Shown here: one piece after another, positions 21,727 to 32,127 of the stretch
Position numbering within the stretch: the first letter of the stretch is position 1
Layout of the letters: the number at the start of each line of letters is the position of its first letter
Source of the DNA: Zygnema cylindricum
Lineage: Eukaryota > Streptophyta > Zygnematophyceae > Zygnematales > Zygnemataceae
NCBI GenBank assembly: GCA_037447655.1
Contig: JBBHKE010000741.1
Span: 167,270-231,269 of the forward strand
Direction of reading: 5' to 3'
Length of the DNA stretch: 64,000 nucleotides
Position numbers and translations under genes: made by a program
The notes under the pieces: generated by a model
Databases searched by the model: none
The model's input: the letters and a program-made list of their open reading frames with translations, nothing else
Told to the model about the DNA's origin: nothing

Positions 21727-22065
21727 TTAAATGGAAAACCCTACCTGTAACTATTTAAATATCTATCAAACCCTATATGTCCTAGCACTAGTCCTAAACT
21801 AAATAGACAAAGCTAACAGCTACGTGATGTTTGACAGACGCTAGGTACCAGGATCAATTCCTGGGTCTGTGAAATACCTTTTTAGCAAAAATACCATTAT
21901 CTACTCCTGTCTCTCTGGAGAGCTTAGGCTGCCATGGCTCTAGCTCCCTCTCTAGCCTTCATTGTCTACAACAAGTGTGGGGGCTTGGAGAAGGGAGTCA
22001 GAGGCAAACTGCCTTTGCTCTTTTTCTATCCTAATAAAGACCTAGAAAAAACTTAAATAACAACA
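21727..22065 (-). repeat. Truncated 3' LTR of copia element D
   Basis: The 339 bases match 24491-24830, the first third of LTR D. The rest of this LTR is missing, and it joins the gag of element C directly. A deletion must have removed the remainder of this LTR together with the 5' end of C. Confidence 0.75.
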
Positions 22066-22100
22066 CTCCCCTAATTTTCTAGTCTACTTCCTTTAAATTC

Positions 22101-22667
22101 TTACAAAGAAATAAAAATAACACTCCCTTCCCTTTTTCCCTTTTTTTTTCTTTTCCTTTTCTTTTCATAAAACTTTAAGACAACACCCTCATATTTAAAA
22201 TGGTCATTTAAATGAGCTGAAGTAAACATTCCATCTTGGTGATCATACATTTTATTTAGCATCCCAATTTTCATAAATCCGAGCAAAGATATTATCCACC
22301 TCATCTCTTTTCCATCCACACACAAACCGATTTCCCACTTGCAATCCAAACAGCCAGCCCCATCTCCAATCTGCAACATACACCTAGATGCTAACCTTTT
22401 TACAGGCACACCTTCATAAATACCATCACTTCTTTTAGTGATGTCAAACCTATTACCCCCAAAAAATGAACTTTCCTCACTCTCTCCCATAGATTTCTTT
22501 CCACTCTCACTTTCTAAATTTATTTCCAGTAAATTTTTCTCCTCCCCTAAACCTTTCATTAAATATTCCTCTTCTCCCCTATCCTTCAACACTCCTTCTA
22601 GTTTCACTTCTCCCCTTTCTTCGGAATCCGTTGAAGTCTCCCTTTCCAACCAGTTTTGTGTTTTCAA
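22101..22667 (-). pseudogene. Element D: 188-codon ORF with RNase H-derived C-part
   Basis: An open minus-strand frame of 188 codons. The first half is strongly acidic. The second half follows the spacing of the copia RNase H tail: GDGAGCLDCK at the place of GEGACC..SKQQ, KEMRWIISLLGF at KELMWVKSLLQEL, and YDHQDGMFTSAHLNDHFK at the position of FCDNQAAIAIAANPKHHF. The catalytic acidic residues are not kept, so it is not an enzyme. The C-terminus is a Lys/Arg-rich run. Either it is a decayed relic that stayed open by chance, or it is a retained accessory frame of a non-autonomous element. Confidence 0.5.
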
Positions 22668-22832
22668 ATTATCTATAATATTAACCTAATTAATTTTATC
22701 TTTCCCGTTTTCTCTTATGGATCCTAGATCTGACTTTCTCATTTCTAAGTCATACAATCTACACTCCTCGACATCCTCAAGTACCTCCTCTCTCTTTACT
22801 TCCCTTATACCTCCAAAAGAACACTGTTGCCT

Positions 22833-23716
22833 TTATGGAATTTCTGTGTACTTTTCTCTCTTCTCTATTCTACCGATGTGAAGAAGCTCTAAGATTTCTT
22901 CATCCTCTTTCTCCTCTTCCCCTTCTTCCTTCTCATTCACACTCCAATTTCTAAGTTCTTCCAAACGAGGACAATCTTCCATATGGTGACCCGGTTCTCT
23001 ACAAAAGAAGCAAACCCCTTTTTCCAAAGCTCCTCTTTCTTTTCTTATCCCTCTCTTTCCACCAAAGTTTTGATAAGGTTTACCTTTGTCTTTCTTCCTC
23101 TCATCACGCTTCCGCTCGTCGCCGCCATTCCTCACATCACGCTTCCGCCAGTCACCACCAGCTGTATATGCAGTCAACCTGTCACTTCCTCTACGAAGCT
23201 CCAAACTGCTTTCCCTCACAAGAATTATCCCCATGATAATGCTCCAAGTCCATGAGGAGACATCCATTCCTTGCATACAGTAAATCATGTCTTCGTACTC
23301 ATCTGGGAGTTTCATGATTAGTGTATTAATTTTTCTCTCCTCAGATTCTACATATCGCGCACTAGTAAGCTTAACATATAATGCAGCAATATCATTGCAA
23401 AACTCTATCATGCTACCGCTTTTATAAGCATAGGCCTTTATTTCTTGTTTTACTAACTATTGCCTCTGTATTGTCTCACTCTTATAAATCTAAAAGAGTG
23501 CTTCCCATATCTCTGAAGACTTTGTTAGACTTAAAAGAGTGATAGCTATGGACTTAGACATATATCTAAGTATGAGATGTTTTGCCATAGTGTTTTTATA
23601 TTCCCAAATTTTCCAATCATTTTCTTTAGTTTTTGGTTCAGTTATAATTCCCACAAGTGGAACCGTAGCTTGACCTATGTGAAATAAGACTGTGTGTGCT
23701 CTGTTCCACCACATAA
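22833..23716 (-). pseudogene. Element D gag with zinc knuckle
   Basis: A minus-strand Gag in two pieces. The 23714-23490 piece has the helices ending in SLTKSSEIWEALF. After stops, including a TAG at 23457-23459, the 23411-22833 piece has FCNDIAALYVKL, NTLIMKLPDEYEDMIY, a basic stretch, and an intact zinc knuckle CFFCREPGHHMEDC (Cys-X2-Cys-X4-His-X4-Cys). A Glu-rich tail follows. No protease, integrase or RT follows in the 0.7 kb left before the LTR, so D is a gag-type non-autonomous derivative. The conserved Gag N-terminus of the other elements is not recognisable. Confidence 0.7.
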
Positions 23717-24830
23717 TACAAAGTTAGAATATGAGATCTGGACAAATTCACCCACTTTAACTTTGCCTTAGAAATGCAAACACCCTAGTAGGCAAAGACT
23801 CTAACCGACTACAACCTTGTGTTGCTTGGACTTCCTTGAGTATGCAACAAAAAAAATCATTGAAATTGGTCAAGTGAATTGATAGTTATGGTTGGCCAAA
23901 GTTTACCATTTATACAAGGTGCTCTATGGGAGAGGCATCTACCTAACTAAAACATTCTAAGTCCTAAAACCCCTCTCTAAGCCCCCTAGTCCTAAAGTAC
24001 GAACCAACGAGAATACTCTAAAGTACATAATGGTATAGGTGCCGGTGTACCTTATGTAGAGCCATCGTACAAAATGGCCAAAAACTAGCACGTGTCTTAT
24101 CCGGACTTGTCTTCTAAATCTCGGAATTTGTGTTGCCAAATGTTATCTCTCCTGCGTGGCTTGGCGTACCACCTCTAAAAGCGGTACGCACAAAAAGTAC
24201 AAGTGCGAGTACTTTGCAATGCGTACATTATCTGATCTCGCCATAGTCGACATTTGTCACTTAGGATTTGTTGTCTTCCGTTCTGGAAATTTTGTAAGCC
24301 CGTATGATGTTGCCGCGTGTCATCAGTGGCGTGCATAAACTGAAACTGTCCTTTTAGCGATGTCGGTTGCTAGCATGACCGTCCGATTTACATCGTCATT
24401 TAAAACGACCGCCGAAATAAATGTAGGTACTATTTATTTCGTTCGGTACTAAAATTACATATGTTGGTATGCCCTATATACCGTAATCATGTTAAATGGA
24501 AAACCCTACTTGTAACTATTTAAATATCTATCAAACCCTATATGTCCTAGCACTAGTCATAGACTAAATGGACAAAGTTAACTGCTACGTGATGTTTGAC
24601 TGGCGATAGGTACAAGGATCAATTCCTGGGTCCGTCAAATACCTTTTTAGTAGACATACCATTATCTACTCCTGTCTCTCTGGAGAGCTTAGGCTGCCAT
24701 GGCTCTAGCTCCCTCTCCAGCCTTTAGTGACTACATCATGTGTGAGGGCTTGGAGAAGGGAGTAAGAGGCAAATTGCCTTTGCTCTTTTTCTATCCTAAT
24801 AAAGACCTAGAAATTACTTAGATATCAACA
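23717..24830 (-). repeat. 5' LTR of copia element D
   Basis: About 1.1 kb on the minus strand from TGTTGATATC (24830); the left edge is approximate (23710-23745) because the primer site is poorly kept (TTATGTGGTGG at the expected place). It contains a TATA-like TTTATAC near 23917 and a B-box-like GGATCAATTCC near 24620. It is inserted in the gag of element E; the five bases at 24831 (AGCCT) are the likely target. Confidence 0.7.
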
Positions 24831-25811
24831 AGCCTCAACTTCGTCAGCTTGGCGCACTCTGCCTTGTAGTGACCCGATTTCTTACAGAAATGGCAAAGTT
24901 CCTTAAGAGGCAGAGATTAGTATTCATCCAATTGAACTCCTCTCCCTCTTCTATCAAAACTATCATAATGTTTTTTATTCTATTGATCCCTCCAATTGGT
25001 TCTAGCGGCCAAGGCTTGGCCACTATTTCCTCCTCTCCAAAGCTTAATGGTGTAATGTCTAACCAGGATCATTCCAACTACAGTGTCCCAAATCCACAGG
25101 TTGTCCGGTAGATCCTCAACCGTGTTGACATTATTGTCATGCTTCTCTTAGAGCTTCATCAAAAAGGTATTCACTTTCTCTTTTTCAAATTCCACCTTTC
25201 CAGTAAGGTCTAACTCTACAAACACACTAACCAAATCATTAAAAAAGTAAAGCATTTTCTCTCTTTTAGAAACAAATGCCATAATTTTCAAAACCGCGAG
25301 CTTTTGCTCTTGTATTGTGCCACTTCTATAAATGTCTTCAAGTGCCTCTCACAGGCCGGTTGCTCTTTCTACATTAAGATGAGGTGTGGTTACTTTTTGG
25401 GAAAGGTGACTAAAAATGAAGTGAAATGCGATGGAGTTGTTGAAGTCCCAGAGATCAGGGTCATTCTCCACAATTTTAGGCATCACTTCCATCGGTACAA
25501 GCTTTGGTGCCGATCCCGACGTCACCGGTGTCATCTTCTCTTTTTCCTTTCATGTATCGGAGACGTTACTCTCTCTTTTATCATCCTCTATTTTTGACTA
25601 CCAGTATCCTGCTAAGAATCGCATTCCCCTCGAATCTTAGTGGGGCTCCCTATGGTGTGGATGGCCCCCCCACACGGCCACTCACAATATCCCATAATCT
25701 CTTTCCAAGAAGTGATCCCCTCATCATTTTGTTCCATTAGATAAACTTTGTTCCATTGAAGATGGGCACCCTAAAAGGTGGGCCCATAACTTGTAATTCA
25801 GTAACCTCCAT
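24831..25811 (-). pseudogene. Copia element E: gag remnant
   Basis: The minus-strand Gag starts at the ATG at 25811 inside the LTR (MEVTELQVMGPPF). The primer site overlaps codons 7-11, the frame stops soon after, and pieces follow: 25534-25349 (ENDPDLWDFNNSIAFHF) and the region down to 24831, which ends in a complete zinc knuckle CHFCKKSGHYKAEC at about 24845-24890. The sequence is cut there by element D. At the codon where G and D have TAG, E has AAG (Lys). Confidence 0.75.
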
Positions 25812-26513
25812 TCGTACAAATAATATACAGTTTGCTTGAAGCCTATATGATAGATTTAAATGCCTCCCTTCCTCTTCGAACAACTACCATATTGGCAGGG
25901 AATGACTCTGATTGCCTTCACCCCTGTAAAGGTTGGACTCCTGTGAGCCCAATGCAGAAAGTATTTCTCATGACGCCCAACTAGGCGATTAGTTTTTCAA
26001 AAGGCAAAAATGCAATTTTTTATACAAGCTCTATGGGAGAGGGTGACTACCTACCCAAAATCTCTAAGTTGTAAAACCCTCTAAACCCCTAGAGCGAGAA
26101 ATGGAACCAATCAAATGATTGTGCAAAGAGGAAGATACTATTAACATGTACTTGGCATACGGCGACATTACGACATGGCCATGGAGACGATGCTTGTCAC
26201 CTCTAGACATGTCTCCGTATTTTTTGTAAATTGTGCAATCTACTCATAGGGTGCCACGTGCCACGTGGCTTCTAGTGATGTGAGGACCACAAACAATCAA
26301 GGCAGCGATACCGCAATGGCGGCTTGGATGGGAGCCGTCCGATGTTAACCGGCTTCTACTTCGCACCGTTGAAATTTAGTGTTTGTACCACTGAATTTCG
26401 TGTTGTCTTTGCGCTTGCAAAACGCCTAACTAAATCTATGTTACAGTCCCATAATTTCGTCAATTGTCTTTGGCTTTGTCTGTGGCTATAAAAAAAGAAC
26501 CATCAAATTCTAC
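25792..26513 (-). repeat. LTR shared by elements E and F
   Basis: Minus-strand LTR, TGTAGAATTTG (26513) to AATTACA (25792), about 722 bases. Compared with LTR F, roughly 300 bases near its start are missing, including the tRNA-like module. On the right it abuts the purine tract and pol stop of element F (26528). On the left it abuts the primer site of element E (25778-25791). It therefore serves as both the 3' LTR of F and the 5' LTR of E. It includes a GCCACGTGCCACGTGGC double G-box near 26252. Confidence 0.75.
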
Positions 26514-29500
26514 ACTTCCCTTATTTTCTAGTCAATCTTTAAATTTAGACCACACTTCTCCCAGCAGATAATTAGCTTAGGGGAAGACACAGGTTTGGTC
26601 ATCATATCTGCTACCATCTCACTATCTGGTCGGTACTCTAAACTGATTATTTTGTTTTCTACTTTCTCTCTAACAAAGCTAAGTTTAATGTCTATGTGTT
26701 TGGCTTTAAAATGATGTTTAGGATTGGCAGAAATAGCGATTGCTGCCTGATTATCACAAAAAATATTTTGCACACAACTCTTAAGGTGACTAAGCTCACC
26801 AAGCAAAGACTTGATCCACATCAATTCTTTTACAGCATAGGAAGAGGCGATATACTTAGCTTCCATGGTGGACGGAGCAATAACCTGTTGCTGTTTGCTA
26901 CTCCAACAGCAAGCCCCATCACCCACATATAATACATATCTTGAAGTACATCTCCTCATCGGAGCATCACTATAACTGGCATCACTCCAAGTGGTGATGT
27001 TAGTATTCTCCCCACCCAAATCCAACCATAGATACTTGGTTCCTATCAGATATCTAAGAACTTTCTTAGCTGCCTCCCAATCCCTCTTAGTGGGAGCATT
27101 TAGACTTCTACTCAACGCTCCTACAGCTGCAGCTAAATCCGGCCGGGTACAATTCATAAAATAGATTAGACTTCCCACTACTTGCCTGTAAGGAATAGTC
27201 TGCATGAACTTCTATTCTTCAAGAGATAACTTCTCGTCACAGAATATGACTCCTTCCTCACTCTCCTCACTTCCTTTCATAACTCCATTGGAGTTGTGCA
27301 ATTATTAGCTTTATCCATCTGAAATTTTTCAAGCATGTTCCTTATTTCTTCCTTTTGAGTCAATCTTATAATCTTTCTTTTTCGGTCTCTTCCTACTTGA
27401 AACCCAAAATAAATTTTGCTTCCCCCATATCATTCATTTCAAATCTCCCCTTAGGATCGGTTTTTAGTTTTTTAATTTTTTCCATTGATTTACTTAAAAC
27501 AAGCAAATCATCAACATAAATTGCAATAAATATAAAACCTTCCTCATTTTCAAAAACATAGATTGAGTTATCTGAGCTGATCCGGATATATCCCAGACTA
27601 GTAAGAAACAAATCAAGCTTCTTATTCCACTATAGAGGCGCTGTTTTCAAACCTTTAAGAGATTTAATAAGCCGGCATACCTTACTCTCCTCTCCTTCCT
27701 CCACAAATCTTTCAGGTTGTCGCATGAAGATCTCCTCTTCCAATTTTTCATGCAAAAAGGCTGTCTTGATATCCATCTAATGCACCTCCATGTCTTTCGC
27801 CGCTCCCAGTCTGAGAAGTATGCGGACCAAGGGAAATTTAACGAGCGAGGCAAAGGTTTCCTCGTAGTCAATTCCCTCCTTTAGTGTAAATCCCTTTGTT
27901 ACTAATCAGGCCTTATAACGCTCAATTGTGTTATATGGGTTCAGTTTTAATTTGAAAACCCACTTACAACTGATTGGTTTTTGGTTAGGTGGACAATCAA
28001 CCAGCTCCTAAGCATGGGTTGCCATAATTCAAGCCATCTCCTCATTGAAGGTTGTCTTTCACCCGTTTTTTTTTGGGCAAGTCATCGTCTCTCCATAAGT
28101 CCGAGGTTCATCATGATGAGATAGATTTGTTACCTTGTTATTAACCTATTTTTCTTCCAATCTTTTGCTACTTCTCCTTCCTCCTCAAAATCTGTGGGGA
28201 GAATAGATGGTTCTCGTGGGTTCTTTCGAACAATCTCGGCTTCTCCCCAGTCCCTTGATTCCGAATCAGTTTTCACCACGTCTTCCGCTTCAGGTAGAGT
28301 TTTCACTTGAGTTTCTTCACCCGAGTTCTTTTCGTCTGATTTGTACCTCCAAGAATGTCATCTTCTCTAAAACATGTTTAGTTAGGAAATTCAAAGTCAT
28401 CGGAAATTTCTGATTCAAATCTGATTTTTAATGACTTTGTATACTTGAAGGGTCCACAGACTTTCCTTCATCCATAACTACTAGATGCTTTACTAAGATT
28501 ATATCTTCCCTTTTTAGATCATAAACCGTGTATCCTTTAACATCCTCATTATATCCTAATAAGTATCCCGGTTTTCCTTTAGGATCTAGCTTCCAATTGG
28601 ACTGATCTATATCTAGACTGAATACTTGACTGCCGAAAACCTTTAAGTGAGATATGTCTGGTTTCCGACCTGTCCATCTCCTATAAGGTGTTTGATCTTT
28701 TATAGCTGAAGTAAGAACTCTATTCTTGAGGTTTTTAGCACAGTTCATTGCTTCGGCCCAAAACCTTTTTCCTATTTTCTTGTCCGACAACATACTTGTA
28801 GCACTATCACTTAGTGTCCTATTTAATCTTTCAGCTACCCCATTCTGTTCTAAGTTTTCTGGAACTGTCTTTTGGTGTTGGACTCCATCTTCCGTTAGAA
28901 AATCCTCAAACTGGTTAGAAGTATACTCTCCACCATTGTCACTTCTTACTCTCTTGATTGGAGTTTCATGGAGTTTTTAGCTCCATGCTTTATATTGTTT
29001 AAAACAATCCTGAGCTTCGGACTTGTTTTTCAAAAAATAAACCGGGAATACCAAGACCAATCATCAGTGATAGTCATCATAAATCTCTTCCCCCCAGGTG
29101 AGGGCACTTAAGCCGGTCCCCAAATATGTGTGTGTACTTAATCGAGAATTTTTTCTCCCTTATAAGTGGCTGTTTTGGGAAAGGGTAATCTGTGTGCTTT
29201 TCCTTGAGCACAACCACTTGAATCACTTATATTATCACTCTCACTGAACTGAATCCCTTCCACCACTCCCATCTTTTTCATCCCTCTTATCTTATCTAGA
29301 TTCACATGCCCAAGCCTCTTATGCCACATCATAATATCATGAACACCAATATAATAAAATTTCTTTGTTTCATTACTTAAAATAAACCTAAATAAAATAA
29401 ACCCTTGGCTACCTTTCTCAGCAGTGAAATCGACATCCTCCTCAAAACTAGCAGTAAAGACTTCTTCCCTTATGTTAGTAAAAAAAACCCTTATCATCTA

Positions 29501-30858
29501 ATACATATTTAGTGATGGGATTTTTGTTCATCTCCGGAATAAACAATACATCGGAGAATGTTACTATGGATGTCTTTCTTTCTACTAACACTTTGAGATC
29601 TATCGATCCTATAAGAGTAGTAGTGACTATCCTCCCATCTATGTACTCTTCGGTGGGAATCTTTCTTATCTTAGTGAACAGGTAATTATCCTTACACATG
29701 TACATGGAGGCACCTGAATCTACAATCTTGCCTGCTTCACCTTTCAATCGTTCGTAAGCATATTTATGCCTTCGTGGAATATTGACCTCGTTTTTCGCCT
29801 CCAACTCCTCATCCAATAGGAGCTCATCGTCCTCGTCCTCGGATTCGCCTCATGTACCTGTGTCACAAGGGCCTTTTTCTTTCATCTCGGGGTTCCACCG
29901 GTTTGCCCCTTCTTTAACCAAAGCTCGGTAAGGTTAGAGCACTCTTCCATATAGTGCCCTGGTATCTTACAAAAATGACATAAACCTTTGGGGGCCCTTG
30001 GTCCAAACTCGTTGATCTGAATTTTCTGCTCCCTCCCCCTATAGTTTCAGACCAGTTTCTAGAAATCCTTATTTCACCAATCGGTCGCAGCTGCCAAGGC
30101 TTGCCCACTTTTTCCTCCCCTTCAGATCTCAATCGTATTCCCTCAAACGAGAATCATCCCTACCACTCTATTCCATATCCACCTTGAGTTTGGCAAATCT
30201 TGCACACGTCCGACTATGTTCTCGAACTCATCTGGTAACTTCATAAGCAAGTAGTTAACTTTCATCTTTTCAGTTTCAACCTATCCAGCACTCTCTAGCT
30301 CCATGAAAAGTGTTGCGAGCTCATTACAAAAATCCAACATCTTCCCCTCCTTGTACACATTTGCGTTAATTTTTTGATCATCCAACTGCTTTTGTTGACT
30401 GTGAGAGCCACCCAAAGATCGAAAGCCCTTTCTACCTGCAAATGGGGACTTGCAAGCCTTTGAGTAAGATGGCGGAGGATGAAGTGTTTTGCCGCCATAT
30501 TGTTGAAGTCTGAGGTATCAGTATCATTCTCCTCGTTCCTCGGAATAGGTGACATGAATGCTGAACTAGTTGCTATTGGTGAGGTCGTCTCCTTCTCCAT
30601 TGCTTTGTCCACCACCTCTCGTTCCTTTTTGTCTCTTTCGTTGATGATGGATCTGCTTTCCTTGTGAATCCGTTTCCTCCAAACCCTGGAGGGATTCGAA
30701 GATTTTATGGAAGCCCCACTCGTCCACTCACTATCCCCCAAAACCTTTTCTCGCATAGGGCTCCTATCATCATACTTTCCTTCTATATGAACCAATTTCT
30801 ATTAAAGATGGGTACCCCTAGAGGGTGGGCCCATAACTTGAAACTCTGAGTCCTCCAT
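26514..30858 (-). pseudogene. Copia element F: gag-pol, decayed
   Basis: A full-length but broken Gag-Pol on the minus strand, starting at ATG 30858 inside the LTR with the usual QVMGPPS. Pieces in order: Gag (30795-30295, NNMAAKHFILRHLTQRLASP), Gag C-part (30132-29914), protease (29816-29475, DSGASMYMCKD), GAG-pre-integrase (29497-29138, HKRLGHVNLDK), integrase C-part (28793-28428), RT start (27871-27647), RT with intact YVDDLLVLSK (27611-27393), RT end plus RNase H (27205-26528, STMEAKYIAS, FCDNQAAIAISANPKHHF). The Gag shift near 30386 is the same as in element B near 7456, so B and F are one subfamily. A TATA region and promoter motifs are in LTR F. Confidence 0.88.
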
Positions 30859-31911
30859 AAGTCCTTAGAGTGGACAGCTTCCAAGAAGCCTCTAGGATAA
30901 CTCTGACCCCTTTGTGTTTCAGCAAGAATAACTGCCACCGTGGCAAGCAAAAACTTTGACCACCTTCACCTCGACATGGCAAGACTCCTTTGAGTCGATA
31001 GCAAAAAGAATCTCTGAATTTGCTCCTTTCAGCAGTAAGTTATGGAGGGTCAAAGTTGACCTTTTGTATAGAATCTCTGTGGGAGAGAGGGTTCTATCTA
31101 TCAGGTTTTCTAAGTCATATCTCTCTCAAAAACTCTATCTATTGATGTACGGAAGCAATTATATGAAACTTCCGTACATAAAAGTACAGCTGCTGGTGTA
31201 CTTTCTGTACGTAAATTGTTCGACGTTGCCTAAAAGTTGACACATGTCATATCTGGGTTCGGTCTAGTAATCCTCGGGGATGGCGCAATCTAACATAATT
31301 TTGCCATGTGTCATCCGATGTGGCGATGACCACAAATTGCCAAGATTCTCTTCTGCGATCTCGGTTTTCTTCCCGGCCGTTCGATTGAATGAAGATTTCA
31401 ATCGTAGTCGTCATAAATACATTGGCGGTATTTGTTTCGTTAAAGAAATAAATGCACGGTACTAGTTTTTTATACATACTGTAATCCGTACTTTTACATA
31501 ATTGGATCTATGTATCCTGTCAACAGTTGCAGTTAAATTAATTATCCTACGTAATAATATTTAAATAAATATCAAACCCTATATCATATATCATAAGTCT
31601 TAGACTTAGCGGTTAGGACTACCGACTGCTGGCTACCGGCTATCTAACATTCCGTAGGTACCAGGATCAAATCTTGGTTACGACATCTACCCTTTTAGTA
31701 AATAAACATATCAGTAAATAAACTAATCTATTTCCCGTAAACCTCTGGATAGCCTTGGCAGCCATGGCTGTAGCTTCCACTCCAACTTCCCAGTGACTGC
31801 GACAAGTGTTGGAGTTGGAGAGGGAAGTTAGAGACAGACTGCCTTGGCTTCTTTCTGTATTTTAATTTAGACCTAGAAAATACTTAAAAAAGAGAACCAT
31901 CAATTTTTACA
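30839..31911 (-). repeat. 5' LTR of copia element F
   Basis: 1073 bp on the minus strand, TGTAAAAATTGATGG (31911) to AAGTTTCA (30839), preceded on its inner side by the primer site (30824-30838). It shares the B-type start GATGGTTCTTTT, a B-box-like GGATCAAATC near 31670, and a GCCATGTGTC motif near 31303. The five bases beyond it are GTAGG (31912-31916). Confidence 0.8.
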
Positions 31912-32127
31912 GTAGGGACCAGGATCAAATCCTTGGTCCGTCAGCTTTTTGCAAGGGCTGATCCCCCTATCTTTTTCTGGCTGCTCAGGGAGCCATGGCT
32001 TTATCTCTCTCTCTCACTAGTCTTAAGTGACTACGACAAGTATGGGGACTGAAAAGGGGGAAAGGAAGAGCCTGGCTACCAAATATGACCTTTTAGTTTT
32101 CTACATTTTGACTTAGAAAATACAACA
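31912..32127 (-). repeat. Copia LTR remnant H
   Basis: It begins inside an LTR (GGACCAGGATCAAATCC, the B-box-like block) and runs to TACAACA at 32127, matching the first quarter of the D/F-type LTRs (CT-rich block, GACTTAGAAAATAC end). Element F probably inserted into this older LTR; its other half is not found. Confidence 0.55.
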
